Shown here: positions 10,014 to 18,904 of the stretch, piece after piece
Position numbering within the stretch: position 1 is the first letter of the stretch
How the letters are laid out: every line of letters begins with the position of its first letter
Assembly (NCBI GenBank): GCA_002477755.1
Contig: DLKD01000136.1
Location: 785-64,784, forward strand
DNA: 64,000 nt
Direction: 5' to 3'
Source: Gordonia sp. UBA7599
GTDB lineage: Bacteria; Actinomycetota; Actinomycetes; Mycobacteriales; Mycobacteriaceae
Notes under the pieces: model-generated
Databases searched by the model: none
Told to the model about the DNA's origin: nothing
Seen by the model: the letters and a program-made list of their open reading frames with translations, nothing else
Program-made: the position numbers and the translations under genes

Positions 10014-11009
10014 CTACGCAGCGACGGGTGCCTCGTAGCCGCGGTCGACCTCGTCTTCGAGGTCGCCGGTAGCACCGTCGAGGTAGGCGCTGCGGCCGAG
10101 GATGAACACGTAGGCGAGGAAGCCGAGCCACGCGGTCAGACCGATGCCGATCCGAGCGGCCGTCGGCAGGGGCGAGGGCGTCACGAATGCCTCGATCACC
10201 CCGGAGAGTAGGAGCAGGCCGACGAGCCCGACGCCCAGCGAGATCGCGGTGCGCCCCTCCTCGGCGAGTGCCCGGGTGCGCGTCCGGTGGCCTGGCGCGA
10301 CCCAGGTCCAGAACAGCTTGAGGCCGATACCGCAGGAGACGAACAGGCAGGTCACCTCGAGCATCCCGTGGGGCAGGATCAGCCCGAAGAACACATCCGC
10401 CTTGCCGTTGCCGATCATCAGGGCGGCGACCTCGCCGATCGCCACGACGTTCTCGTAGAGGACGTACACAACAGGAAGGAAGAAGACGCCGAAGGCGATG
10501 GCGAGCAGGGCCAAGCGGAAGTTGTTGGTCCACACCTGGAAGGCGAAGTACTGCGCCTGGTGGTTGGAGTAGTAGTCGGCGAAGCTGCTGTCGATGTAGC
10601 TGCGCCCGTACTTGCGCAGCAGCCAGTCCATCGTCGTGGGGTGGTTCAGGCTCCACACCACCATGGCCGTCATCGCCGCGACCGAGCCGACCATGATCGG
10701 CAGCCACCACCATCGCAACCGGTAGAAACCGGCGGGGAGCGTGCGCGTCAGGTACGTCGCGACCGCTGCCCACGTGAACGGCTTGGAACCGGTGGCCCGG
10801 AAACGGGCGCGCGCCACGAGCGTCGACAGGTATTCGACGGTCCGAGCGTCGGGTGATGTGGACCGGATGACGGACAGGTGCGTGGCGGCACGCTGGTAGA
10901 GGTTGAGCAGCTCGTCGGACTCGGCGCCGGTCAGTCGACGCGACTTCACGAGCGCATCGAGCCGAGTCCACTCGGCGCGATGGGCGTCGAGGTAGGCGTC
11001 CAAGTCCAC
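10014..11009 (-). CDS. SpoIIM/DUF95-family membrane protein
   Basis: 331 aa. A helical N-terminal domain (VDLDAYLDAHRAEWTRLDAL, with a YQRAATHLSVIRS segment) precedes about five membrane helices from residue 105 on (WWWLPIMVGSVAAMTAMVVW, LALLAIAFGVFFLPVVYVLY and others). This is the stage II sporulation protein M family; in non-sporulating actinobacteria it sits beside MoxR/DUF58 and RDD genes, as here and in Rv3694c. No sporulation role is implied. The start is GTG, with a TAGGGT box 6 nt upstream. Divergent from the RDD gene across 89 bp. Confidence 0.85.
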   Translation of the reverse strand: MDLDAYLDAHRAEWTRLDALVKSRRLTGAESDELLNLYQRAATHLSVIRSTSPDARTVEYLSTLVARARFRATGSKPFTWAAVATYLTRTLPAGFYRLRWWWLPIMVGSVAAMTAMVVWSLNHPTTMDWLLRKYGRSYIDSSFADYYSNHQAQYFAFQVWTNNFRLALLAIAFGVFFLPVVYVLYENVVAIGEVAALMIGNGKADVFFGLILPHGMLEVTCLFVSCGIGLKLFWTWVAPGHRTRTRALAEEGRTAISLGVGLVGLLLLSGVIEAFVTPSPLPTAARIGIGLTAWLGFLAYVFILGRSAYLDGATGDLEDEVDRGYEAPVAA

Positions 11010-11015
11010 GCCACC

Positions 11016-11021
11016 ACCCTA
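11016..11021 (-). promoter_or_regulatory. -10 box TAGGGT, leaderless spacing
   Basis: Ends 6 nt before the GTG of the SpoIIM-like gene; no Shine-Dalgarno is present. Confidence 0.5.
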
Positions 11022-11085
11022 GTGCCCGCCCTGCGGCTGTGTCCGTCAGCCGAATCGGACGGTCCCGGCCGCGGTGCGGTGGCAT

Positions 11086-11091
11086 TAGGGT
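11086..11091 (+). promoter_or_regulatory. -10 box TAGGGT, leaderless spacing
   Basis: Ends 7 nt before the ATG of the RDD gene and supports that start over the longer upstream frame. Confidence 0.5.
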
Positions 11092-11098
11092 GAAACTC

Positions 11099-11989
11099 AT
11101 GTCGCATCCGACGCCCGGTCCGTATCGGGCTGCGCCCCGCCCGCCGATGCGACCTTTGCCGCCACCGGTCTCGCCGAGCCAAAGCGCCACCCGAGGTGTC
11201 GGGCGCGACGACTTCGTGTCCGGTGAGGCCGTCGCGCTCGATCTGCCGCCGGCGAACCTGGGACTGCGGGTGCTGTCCGGGTTCATCGACGTCACGATCG
11301 GCTGGCTGCTGTTTTGGCTGTGGTTCCTCTACCTCATGCCCAAGCTCAACCAGATCGTGCACCTCGACGGGGCGCTTCGCACCGGTCTGGGCACGGCCTG
11401 GACGATTCTCGTGTTCCTGCTGATCCCGACCGTCGTCGAGACCTTGACGCGGGGCAAGACCCTGGGTCACCTGATCCTTGGCATCCGCACCGTCAACGAC
11501 GGTGCCGGGCCCATCACGGTGCGGCAGGCGTTCGGGCGCGCACTGGTCGGCATGCCCGAGCTGTACTTCTTCGGCGGCATCCCGGCGCTCGTCACCGCGG
11601 CGATCAACCCGAAGTGCAAGCGCCTGAGCGACCTCGTCGCCGGCACCTACGTCATCCGTGACCGGGCTTCGGTACCACCTTCGCGGCACATCGCGATGCC
11701 GCCAGAACTGGCGGAATGGGCCACGAGCGCTGATTTTGCGCCGATGCCGCCGACCCTGGCCACGGGTATCCGAGGATTCCTCGACCGCTACGACACGTTC
11801 ACGCCGCAGGCGCGGGCGGTCACCGGCCAGCAGCTGGTCCAGCGGGCTGTCGGCTACGTAGCACCGCCACCGCCGCCAACGTCGCCGCCCGAACGTGTGC
11901 TCGCAGCGATCGCCGCCGAACGATACCGGCGTGACGCAGCACGGATCGCCCGTAACCAGAAGTTGGCGGCCGCGCTGTTCTCGCGCTGA
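11099..11989 (+). CDS. RDD family membrane protein
   Basis: 296 aa. A Pro-rich start (about 1-45) is followed by the RDD domain: LGLRVLSGFIDVTIGW with the characteristic Arg and Asp, a second helix, then GKTLGHLILGIRTVND and a third helix. Some RDD proteins are cation/proton antiporters; others have unknown roles. A long cytoplasmic C-terminal tail (after about 195) ends in a basic helix (YRRDAARIARNQKLAAALF). Position matches Rv3695 at the end of the MoxR locus. The ATG at 11099 is chosen for the TAGGGT box 7 nt upstream; the open frame starts 60 nt earlier. Confidence 0.85.
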   Translation: MSHPTPGPYRAAPRPPMRPLPPPVSPSQSATRGVGRDDFVSGEAVALDLPPANLGLRVLSGFIDVTIGWLLFWLWFLYLMPKLNQIVHLDGALRTGLGTAWTILVFLLIPTVVETLTRGKTLGHLILGIRTVNDGAGPITVRQAFGRALVGMPELYFFGGIPALVTAAINPKCKRLSDLVAGTYVIRDRASVPPSRHIAMPPELAEWATSADFAPMPPTLATGIRGFLDRYDTFTPQARAVTGQQLVQRAVGYVAPPPPPTSPPERVLAAIAAERYRRDAARIARNQKLAAALFSR

Positions 11990-11994
11990 TCCAA

Positions 11995-12025
11995 CGGTGA
12001 TCGAGACCCCTCGACTCGCTCACCG
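11995..12025. terminator. Hairpin between convergent RDD and acyl-CoA dehydrogenase genes
   Basis: CGGTGATCGAG and CTCGCTCACCG form an 11-bp stem with one mismatch and a 9-nt loop, between the two stops. No T-run. Its edges resemble a degenerate copy of the GGTCTCGATAC repeat seen at 22317 and in ligD. Confidence 0.45.
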
Positions 12026-12045
12026 AGAAGACCAGTGCGGTGCGA

Positions 12046-13236
12046 TTACCGCAGGTCGGAGCTGGACTTCCCGAGGATGCGACGGGCGATGATGAGTTGC
12101 TGGATCTGCTGGGTGCCCTCGAAGATGTCGAGGATCTTGGCGTCGCGCGCCCACTTCTCCAGCAGTGACGTCTCGGCGAACCCAACGGTCGCCCCCACCT
12201 CGACAGCCTTGTTGGTGATGTCGGTGACGGTGCGCCCGGCCTTGGCCTTCGACATCGACGCCTCGACAGAGTTCGGCTCGCGGTTGTCCATCATCCATGC
12301 CGCGCGCAGCGTGAGCAGCCATCCGGCTTCCCAGTCCGACTCCAGGCGGATGAACTCCGCGACGGCAGCGTGCTGCGCGGCGGCAGGCTTGTCGTAGTCG
12401 ATCTCGTGGCCGGCCTCTTCGATGAGGCGGCGCATCTCTTCCAGGGCCGCGCGGCCGACGCCGACGGCCATTGCGGCAACCACCGGTCGGGTGTTGTCGA
12501 AGGTCTGCATGACCCCGCCGAAACCCTTCTTGGTGTCGATCTCCGGCGAGCCCAGGAGGTTCTCCTTGGGTACGCGGGCGTTCTCGAACACGATCACGGC
12601 GGTGTCGGAGGCCTTGATGCCGAGCTTGTGCTCCAAGCGTGCGACGGTGACCCCGGGGGTGTCCATCGGCACGACGAAGGACTTGATGGCGGCGCGGCCG
12701 ACCGAGCGGTCCAGGGTCGCCCACACCACGACGTGGCTGGCGCGCGAACCGGAGGTCACGAAGATCTTCTCGCCGTTGATGACGTAGTCGTCACCGTCGA
12801 GGGTGGCGGTCGTGGTGACCGCGGCCGAGTCGGAGCCGAAGCTCGGCTCGGTGATCGCCATCGAGGCCCACACATCACCGAAGCGCTCGAGTTGCTCGGG
12901 GCTGGCGACGGCGGCGATGGCGGCATTGCCCAGGCCGCGGCCCGGGATCGACAGCATCAGGCCGACGTCGCCCCAGCTCATCTCCGCGGCCGAGAGCACG
13001 CCACGAAGGTTCATGCCGTTGACGGTCTCCTCGCCAGCGGGCTTCTCCCGGGTCTCGGACCGGTCGCGCTCGGCGGCCTGCTTGGCAAGCTTCGCGAACT
13101 CGTCGAGCTCGACGGGGTACTCGTGCTCGGCCTTGTCGTACTTGCGCGAGATGGGCCGGAAGATGTGCTCGGCCGCCAGATGGGCCGACTCGACCGTCGA
13201 GTTGAGCTTCTCGGGGAGCTCGGTGTTGATTGCCAT
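12046..13236 (-). CDS. Acyl-CoA dehydrogenase (FadE23-like)
   Basis: 396 aa, the normal length. It has the ACAD architecture: helical N-domain, beta-domain with the FAD/substrate motif MAITEPSFGSDSAA, and helical C-domain ending DIFEGTQQIQQLIIARRILG, where the Glu of the EGT motif is the usual catalytic base. Thus it should catalyse alpha,beta-dehydrogenation of an acyl-CoA with FAD, feeding electrons to ETF. The start MAINTELPEKL and the YPVELD segment resemble M. tuberculosis FadE23, from memory. A TAAGGT box lies 7 nt upstream of the ATG inside a 22-bp palindrome, so a repressor probably controls it directly. Monocistronic. Chain-length preference cannot be read. Confidence 0.9.
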   Translation of the reverse strand: MAINTELPEKLNSTVESAHLAAEHIFRPISRKYDKAEHEYPVELDEFAKLAKQAAERDRSETREKPAGEETVNGMNLRGVLSAAEMSWGDVGLMLSIPGRGLGNAAIAAVASPEQLERFGDVWASMAITEPSFGSDSAAVTTTATLDGDDYVINGEKIFVTSGSRASHVVVWATLDRSVGRAAIKSFVVPMDTPGVTVARLEHKLGIKASDTAVIVFENARVPKENLLGSPEIDTKKGFGGVMQTFDNTRPVVAAMAVGVGRAALEEMRRLIEEAGHEIDYDKPAAAQHAAVAEFIRLESDWEAGWLLTLRAAWMMDNREPNSVEASMSKAKAGRTVTDITNKAVEVGATVGFAETSLLEKWARDAKILDIFEGTQQIQQLIIARRILGKSSSDLR

Positions 13237-13242
13237 GCCAGT

Positions 13243-13264
13243 AACCTTACTCGGCAGTAAGGTT
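13243..13264. promoter_or_regulatory. 22-bp inverted repeat operator over the fadE promoter
   Basis: AACCTTACT - CGGC - AGTAAGGTT: perfect 9-bp arms around a 4-bp centre. It covers the putative -10 box (TAAGGT, 13244-13249, minus strand), which ends 7 nt before the ATG of the acyl-CoA dehydrogenase. Size and form suit a TetR-family repressor dimer; the regulator is not identifiable in the window. Confidence 0.65.
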
Positions 13265-13289
13265 CTAAGTCCAGTGGGCGACTCGGGAA

Positions 13290-15209
13290 TCAGTCGAGGG
13301 CGCCGCTGAACTGGCTCTGGTACAGGCGGTAGTAGGCGCCCTTCGCCTCGAGCAGCTCGTTGTGCATGCCCTGCTCGACGATTCGGCCCTTCTCCATCAC
13401 GACGATGGTGTCGGCGTCGCGGATCGTCGAGAGGCGGTGGGCGATGACGAAGCAGGTGCGGTCGCTGCGCAGCGCGGCCATCGCCTGCTGGATCAGCAAC
13501 TCGGTGCGGGTGTCGACCGAGCTCGTCGCCTCGTCGAGGATCAGGATCGTCGGGCGGGCCAGAAAGGCTCGGGCGATCGTGATGAGCTGGCGCTCGCCGG
13601 CGCTGACACCACCGCCCTCCTCGTCGATGATCGTGTCGTAGCCGTCGGGCAGCGTCGAGACGAAGTGGTCGACGTGGGCGGCGCGCGCCGCTTCGATGAC
13701 TTCCTCACGGCTCGCCGTCGGATCGCCATAGGCGATGTTGTCGAAGATCGTGCCGCCGAAGAGCCACGAGTCCTGCAACACCATGCCGGTGCGGGCGCGC
13801 AGGTCGCGCCGCGTCATCGTGCGGGTGTCGACGCCGTCCAGGGAGATCGAACCGGAATCGACGTCGTAGAACCGCATGATCAGGTTCACCAGCGTCGTCT
13901 TGCCCGCGCCCGTAGGACCGACGATCGCCACGAGGTGGCCCGGCTCGGCGACCAACGACAGCTCGTCGATCAGCGGCGCGTCCTCGATGTAGCGGAACGA
14001 CACGTCGGTGAACTCGATCCGGCCGCGTGTGCTGTCGGGGGATTCGGGCTCGAGCGGGTCGGGAGTCTCCTCTTGCGCGTCGAGGATCTCGAAGATGCGC
14101 TCGGCCGATGCCACGCCGGACTGCATCAGGTTGAACATGGCACCGATCTGGGTCAGCGGCTGGGTGAATTGGCGCGAGTACTGGATGAACGCTTGCACTT
14201 CGCCCAAGCTCAACGACCCCGAAGCCACGCGCAGACCGCCGACGACGGCGACGGCGACGTAGTTGACGTTACCGAGGAACATGATCGTCGGCATGACGAT
14301 GCCGGAGATGAACTGTGCGCGCCAACTGGCGTTGTAAAGCTTCTCGTTGCGGTCGTCGAAAGCGTCCATGACCTGGCGCTGCCGGCCGAAGACGGTCACT
14401 AGCTCGTGCCCGGTGAACGCCTCCTCGATCTGCGCGTTCAAGGTGCCCGTCGACTTCCACTGCTGCAAGAAGTGCGGCTTGGAGCGCTTCGCGATCATCG
14501 CCGTCGCGATCCCGGCCGCGGGAATCGTCAGCAGCGCGATGATCGACAGCAGCGGGGAGATCCACAGCATCATCGCGAGGATGCCGATCACCATCAGCAC
14601 CGAGTTGAGGAGCTGCATGATGGTCTGCTGCACGGTCTGCGACAGGTTGTCCAGGTCGTTGGTGACACGGCTCAGCAGATCGCCGCGCTGCGCCTCGTCG
14701 TAGTAGCGCAGCGGCAGCCGATGGATCTTGGCCTCCACGTCGGAGCGCAGATCGGCGATCGTGCTCACCACGACGTTGTTCAGTAGGTAGGACGCCAGCC
14801 AGCCGAGCAGGCTCGCCGCGGCGTAGAGGCACAGGACAATGGACAGGACCCGGGCGACAGCGGTGAAGTCGACGCCGACGCCGGGTGTCAGGTCCATCGC
14901 GGCGACCATGTCGGCGAAGGTCTTCTGGCCGTGCTCGCGCAACCCGGCGACGGCCTGCTCCTTGGTGATGCCCGCCGGCAGTCGTGCTCCGATGATGCCG
15001 TTGAAGATGAGGTCCGTCGCGTGACCAAGGACGCGTGGGGAAACGGCGGTGCCGGCCACTGAACCCACGACGGAGCCGATCACGACGATCATCGCGACGC
15101 GGTGATGGGCGAGCAGGCCGATGAGTCGCTTCACCGATGGACCGAAGGACTGGGCCTTCTCCGCGGGCCCGGGAGTACCCATCATGGGCCCGCCGCGTGG
15201 GCCGGTCAT
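13290..15209 (-). CDS. Heterodimeric ABC exporter, subunit with catalytic ATPase site (Rv1272c/Rv1273c type)
   Basis: 639 aa. Six membrane helices (about 45-360) are followed by an NBD with Walker A VGPTGAGKTTLVNLI, signature VSAGERQL (non-canonical), Walker B ILILDEATSSVD with the catalytic Glu, and H-loop VIAHRLSTI with its His. It overlaps the upstream ABC gene by ATGA, so the two are made in equal amounts and surely form a heterodimer. Related pairs export drugs or lipids; the M. tuberculosis pair has also been linked to fatty-acid uptake. The true start is the ATG at 15209; the open frame extends far upstream over the partner gene but is a shadow there. Substrate unknown. Confidence 0.9.
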   Translation of the reverse strand: MTGPRGGPMMGTPGPAEKAQSFGPSVKRLIGLLAHHRVAMIVVIGSVVGSVAGTAVSPRVLGHATDLIFNGIIGARLPAGITKEQAVAGLREHGQKTFADMVAAMDLTPGVGVDFTAVARVLSIVLCLYAAASLLGWLASYLLNNVVVSTIADLRSDVEAKIHRLPLRYYDEAQRGDLLSRVTNDLDNLSQTVQQTIMQLLNSVLMVIGILAMMLWISPLLSIIALLTIPAAGIATAMIAKRSKPHFLQQWKSTGTLNAQIEEAFTGHELVTVFGRQRQVMDAFDDRNEKLYNASWRAQFISGIVMPTIMFLGNVNYVAVAVVGGLRVASGSLSLGEVQAFIQYSRQFTQPLTQIGAMFNLMQSGVASAERIFEILDAQEETPDPLEPESPDSTRGRIEFTDVSFRYIEDAPLIDELSLVAEPGHLVAIVGPTGAGKTTLVNLIMRFYDVDSGSISLDGVDTRTMTRRDLRARTGMVLQDSWLFGGTIFDNIAYGDPTASREEVIEAARAAHVDHFVSTLPDGYDTIIDEEGGGVSAGERQLITIARAFLARPTILILDEATSSVDTRTELLIQQAMAALRSDRTCFVIAHRLSTIRDADTIVVMEKGRIVEQGMHNELLEAKGAYYRLYQSQFSGALD

Positions 15210-16945
15210 GCCGCACCTCCCGCGGTAATGGCCAGCTGAGACTCGGCGATTTCGGCGTAGGTGGGACAACTGGCGAGCAGTTCGTCGTGACGCCCGCGCC
15301 CGACGACGTGTCCGCGGTCCAAGACGATGATCTGGTCGGCGTCGGCGATTGTCGAGATTCGCTGGGCGACGATGATCACCGTCGAGTCGGCCGTGGCCGG
15401 GGCCAGCGCGGCGCGCAACCGTGCGTCGGTGGCGACGTCGAGCGCGGAGAACGCGTCGTCGAACAGGTACACCGATGGGCGGCGGACCAGCGCGCGGGCG
15501 ATGGCCAAGCGCTGGCGCTGCCCGCCCGAGACGGTGGTGCCGCCCTGGGCGATTGCCGACTCCAGGCCGTCGGGCATCTCCGCGACGAAGTCCGCGGCCT
15601 GCGCGATGCGCAGCGCCTCCCACAGCTCCTCGTCGGTGGCTTCGGCCCGTCCGTAGCGCAGGTTCGACGCGACGGTGCCGGAGAACAGGTACGGCCGCTG
15701 CGGCACGACGCCGATGACCGAGCGCAGCAGATCGGGATCCAGGTCGGCGACCGGTGTGCCTCCGACGGTGACCGCACCGGCGGTGGTGTCGATGAGTCGC
15801 GGTATCAGCGAGACGAGCGTCGACTTCCCCGATCCGGTCGACCCGACGATGGCGGTCGTGGTGCCGGGCCGGCAGGTGAAAGTCAGGTTGGTCAGAACGG
15901 GCTCGTCGGCGCCGGGGTAGGCGAAGGCCGCGTCGTGGAACTCGACCTCGGCGGGATCGCTGGTGAACCCGACCGGATACGGCGGCGGTGCGACGCTGGT
16001 CGGGGTCTCGAGGACCTCCATGATCCGCTCGGCGCAAACCGCGGCGCGCGGAGCCATCATCGCCAGGAAGGACACCATCATGACGGCCATCAAGATCTGC
16101 ATCACATAACTCATCAGCGCGGTCAGCGCACCGATCTCCATCTTCCCGTCGACGATCTGGTGTCCACCGACCCAGATGATCGCGACCATCGTGACGTTGG
16201 TGACGCCCATGACGACCGGGAACACCATCGCGAATATCCGGCCGACTCGCAGCGCCGCGGAGGCGAGGAGATCGTTGGCGACGCCGAAGCGCTCGATCTC
16301 CTCCGGCTCGCGGACGAAGGCGCGGACGACGCGGATACCGGTGATCTGTTCTCGCAGCACGCGGTTCACGGTGTCGATCCGCTCCTGCATTGCGCGGAAT
16401 CCGGGGATCATGCGATTGATCGCGACCGTCATGAACACACCGAGGATCGGGACGGCGACGGCGAGGACCCACCACATGCCCGGGGCGACCCGGATGCCCA
16501 TGATGACACCGCCGATGCACATGATCGGCGCCATGATCACCAGGCTGACGCTCATCACCGCGAGCATCTGGACCTGCTGGACGTCGTTGGTGGTGCGCGT
16601 GATCAGCGACGGTGCGCCGAACTTTCCCATCTCGCGCTGGGAGAAGTCGTTCACCCGGTGCGCAAGGTCGTGGCGGATGTCGCGCCCGGTAGCCATGGCC
16701 GCGCGTGCCCCGAAATAGATGGCGACGACACTGCCGAACACCTGGGCCAGCGTGACCGCAAGCATGACGACGCCGGTGTGCAGGATGTAGTCGGTATCAC
16801 CACGGGCGACGCCGTAGTCGATGATGTCGGCGTTGAGTGTCGGCAAGTAGAGCATGGCCGCCGTCGCCAGAAGCTGGAGTACGACGACCAGGACCAGTTC
16901 GCGCTTGTATCGGGATAAGTAAGTGCGCAGGAGGCGGGTCAGCAC
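15206..16945 (-). CDS. Heterodimeric ABC exporter, subunit with degenerate ATPase site
   Basis: 579 aa, half-transporter with six helices (about 15-310) and an NBD. Walker A is VGSTGSGKSTLVSLI and the signature VSGGQRQRLAIARAL is canonical, but Walker B is VYLFDDAFSALD, with Asp where the catalytic Glu should be, and the H-loop is IVAQRISTI with Gln for His. Paired with the non-canonical VSAGE signature of the partner, this gives the one-degenerate-site asymmetry known from TM287/288-type exporters. It is first in a two-gene operon. The start is GTG with a TACCGT box 7 nt upstream and no Shine-Dalgarno. Confidence 0.9.
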   Translation of the reverse strand: MLTRLLRTYLSRYKRELVLVVVLQLLATAAMLYLPTLNADIIDYGVARGDTDYILHTGVVMLAVTLAQVFGSVVAIYFGARAAMATGRDIRHDLAHRVNDFSQREMGKFGAPSLITRTTNDVQQVQMLAVMSVSLVIMAPIMCIGGVIMGIRVAPGMWWVLAVAVPILGVFMTVAINRMIPGFRAMQERIDTVNRVLREQITGIRVVRAFVREPEEIERFGVANDLLASAALRVGRIFAMVFPVVMGVTNVTMVAIIWVGGHQIVDGKMEIGALTALMSYVMQILMAVMMVSFLAMMAPRAAVCAERIMEVLETPTSVAPPPYPVGFTSDPAEVEFHDAAFAYPGADEPVLTNLTFTCRPGTTTAIVGSTGSGKSTLVSLIPRLIDTTAGAVTVGGTPVADLDPDLLRSVIGVVPQRPYLFSGTVASNLRYGRAEATDEELWEALRIAQAADFVAEMPDGLESAIAQGGTTVSGGQRQRLAIARALVRRPSVYLFDDAFSALDVATDARLRAALAPATADSTVIIVAQRISTIADADQIIVLDRGHVVGRGRHDELLASCPTYAEIAESQLAITAGGAA

Positions 16946-16952
16946 TGTGCCG

Positions 16953-16958
16953 ACGGTA
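16953..16958 (-). promoter_or_regulatory. -10 box TACCGT, leaderless spacing
   Basis: Ends 7 nt before the GTG of the first ABC gene. Confidence 0.45.
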
Positions 16959-17011
16959 CTGCTCGGCCGAGCGTGGCGCCAGAAGGTTTACGAATGTCCG
17001 TTTCAGGCGGC

Positions 17012-17806
17012 TTAGGTCAGGGCGACCGCGGCCTCGGGCGTGTACACGAGGAAGGTGAAGGACTCGATGAAGTACAGGTTCACCACATCGGCGGTGTGCG
17101 AGTCGTAACCGATCGACACGTCCTGGCCGATCGTCAGCTCGAAGTCGCCGCCGCGCTTGGAGATCACGTAGGCACCGGTGAGTGCGGGGGCCCACAGGAT
17201 GTCACCCTCGACGAGCTGGCGCTGCAGGTGCTCGCGCACCGGATAGCCGTGATTGGAGGTCTCGCTGATCGCGTTGTAGAGATCGGCCGACACGGCCACC
17301 GAGTACGGGTGGTCCACCGACTCCATCTTCAGCTTCGAGAGCGCCTCGGCGAGAGTCTCGGGAAGGTCGACGACGTCCTCCGGGAGCTTGATCGGCCCGA
17401 GCGCGTCCTCCCGGATGCCCTTGATCCCGGCGGCGGCGTAGCCCTCGAAGATCGCCCGGTCCTCCGCCAGGGCCAGGTCGCGGGCGGCGTCGCGCACGGG
17501 GTCCCAGTCCGACGACTTGGAACCGCGGTCGACGTTGTCGATCGCCTCGCGGGTGATGGTGAACGGCACGCGTAGCTCGACGAGCGACTGCGAGTCGCGC
17601 AGCGATGCATGGATGCCGTCGCTGGGCGAGTCGATCTTGTGGGTGCGGCCCGTCCCGACCGACGCGGCGTCGAGCCCGAGCGGGCCGACCACGTCGACGA
17701 CCCGGCGCCCGGCGACGTTGCGCTTGAAGGAGCGTGAGGCCTCGGTCTCGATCTCCTCCCAGGCCGCCGCCGAGATCGGTGCGAGTTCGCGATGCAGGTT
17801 GTTCAT
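17012..17806 (-). CDS. enc: Encapsulin shell protein (family 1, linocin/CFP29 type)
   Basis: 264 aa, the usual length. MNNLHRELAPISAAAWEEIE is the standard N-terminal arm of family 1 encapsulins, followed by an HK97-fold shell protein containing RRVVDVVGPLG, LVELRVPFTITREAIDNVDRG (ends given) and a C-terminal FTFLVYTPEAAVALT. It should self-assemble into a protein nanocompartment holding the DyP peroxidase encoded 46 bp upstream in the same operon. AGGAGG lies just before the ATG. The open frame upstream overlaps the dyp gene and is not coding. In M. tuberculosis the homologue is CFP29 (Rv0798c), next to the DyP gene Rv0799c. Assignment secure. Confidence 0.97.
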   Translation of the reverse strand: MNNLHRELAPISAAAWEEIETEASRSFKRNVAGRRVVDVVGPLGLDAASVGTGRTHKIDSPSDGIHASLRDSQSLVELRVPFTITREAIDNVDRGSKSSDWDPVRDAARDLALAEDRAIFEGYAAAGIKGIREDALGPIKLPEDVVDLPETLAEALSKLKMESVDHPYSVAVSADLYNAISETSNHGYPVREHLQRQLVEGDILWAPALTGAYVISKRGGDFELTIGQDVSIGYDSHTADVVNLYFIESFTFLVYTPEAAVALT

Positions 17807-17852
17807 GGTGCCTCCTGGGTGGGGGTATGGGCGTTGGTGGGTTCGGTGGTTG

Positions 17853-18896
17853 TCAGTGCAGCGATCCGATGCCGAGGGATCCGTCGCTCCGGGCGGAGCT
17901 CTCCGTCGGCTCGGCCGCTGAGGTGGTCGTCGCGACCAGTGTCGGTTCGGCGGGCGCGGCCGCCGAACCGCCCGGCGGTGGCGGCGGGTCGTCGAGGAAG
18001 TCGCCCGGTGGCGCGTAGTACTGGCTGCCGGTGACCGCGGTCGTGAAGTCGAGCAGCCGATCGGTGTTGCCGGGCGGGTCGCCGATGAACATGTTCTCCA
18101 GCATGCGCTCGGTGATCTCCGGTGAGCGCGAGTACGCGATGAAGAAGGTGCCGCGCTCCCCGTCGGCGTAGCCATAGGGCATGTTGTCGCGCAGGATGTC
18201 GAGCTCATTCCCGTCGTCATCGGTGATCACGTTGAGGGCGATGTGGCTGTTCGACGGTTTCACCGCGTCGTCCATCTCGATGTTGTCGGCCTTCGTGCGG
18301 CCGATGGCCGCCTCCTGTGACTCAGTACTGAGCGACGTCCACGCGGGCATGTCGTGCACGTAGCGCTGAATGGCGACGTAGCTGCCCCCCTGTAGGGACG
18401 GGTCCTCGTCGTCGGCGGTGATGGCGTCGATCGCGTCCTGGCCGGTCGGGTTCTCGGTCCCGTCGACAAACCCGATGAGGTCGCGCACGTCGAAGTAGCG
18501 GAAGCCGTGCACTTCGTCGACGATGGTGGCGTTGCCGCCGAGGGCGTCGGTCACCTTGGTGGCGACCTCGTAGCAGAGTCCCGTGACGTCGGCCTTGAGG
18601 TGGATGAGCAGGTCGCCGGGGGTCGACGGCGCGGTGTGCGGGCCGCGCAACTCGATGAACGGGTGCAGCATCGCTGGGCGGGGCCCGCTGAACAGACGGT
18701 CCCACGCCTTCGATCCGATGCCCAGGATGCCGACGAGGCTGGCCTCGGGGTTGCGCGAGCCCACCGACCGAACCGTGCCGGTGAATCCCGAGATCACATC
18801 GCGTACCGCACCGATGTCGGCGCTATCGGCCAGCGTCAGCACGAGGAAGATCGCGTGCGGGTGCTTGCGCGTGATGATCGTCTGCGGTGCGGCCAC
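17853..18896 (-). CDS. dypB: Dye-decolorising peroxidase, encapsulin cargo
   Basis: 347 aa. The DyP-type heme peroxidase residues are present: GFVDG with distal Asp145, proximal heme ligand His218 (SNSHIALN), distal Arg236 and Asn238 (LRDNMPYG), all at a constant offset from the R. jostii DyPB numbering I remember. The catalytic domain ends near 305; a Pro/Ala/Ser-rich flexible linker of about 30 residues leads to the terminal SDGSLGIGSLH, the encapsulin targeting peptide. So the enzyme is packaged in the shell made by the next gene. It uses H2O2 to oxidise dyes and phenolics; the natural substrate is uncertain. Start GTG with a TAGCGT box 8 nt upstream. Confidence 0.96.
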   Translation of the reverse strand: MAAPQTIITRKHPHAIFLVLTLADSADIGAVRDVISGFTGTVRSVGSRNPEASLVGILGIGSKAWDRLFSGPRPAMLHPFIELRGPHTAPSTPGDLLIHLKADVTGLCYEVATKVTDALGGNATIVDEVHGFRYFDVRDLIGFVDGTENPTGQDAIDAITADDEDPSLQGGSYVAIQRYVHDMPAWTSLSTESQEAAIGRTKADNIEMDDAVKPSNSHIALNVITDDDGNELDILRDNMPYGYADGERGTFFIAYSRSPEITERMLENMFIGDPPGNTDRLLDFTTAVTGSQYYAPPGDFLDDPPPPPGGSAAAPAEPTLVATTTSAAEPTESSARSDGSLGIGSLH

Positions 18897-18904
18897 GGTT
18901 TTCC

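Noticed and set aside
13362..14402. 346-aa plus-strand frame inside the ABC gene
   Set aside because: Antisense shadow of conserved NBD and membrane sequence; low-complexity Arg/Asp/Val-rich translation.
15210..16520. N-terminal extension of the second ABC gene to 1076 aa
   Set aside because: It overlaps the partner ABC gene in another frame with Arg/His-rich nonsense; the ATGA overlap at 15206-15209 gives the real start.
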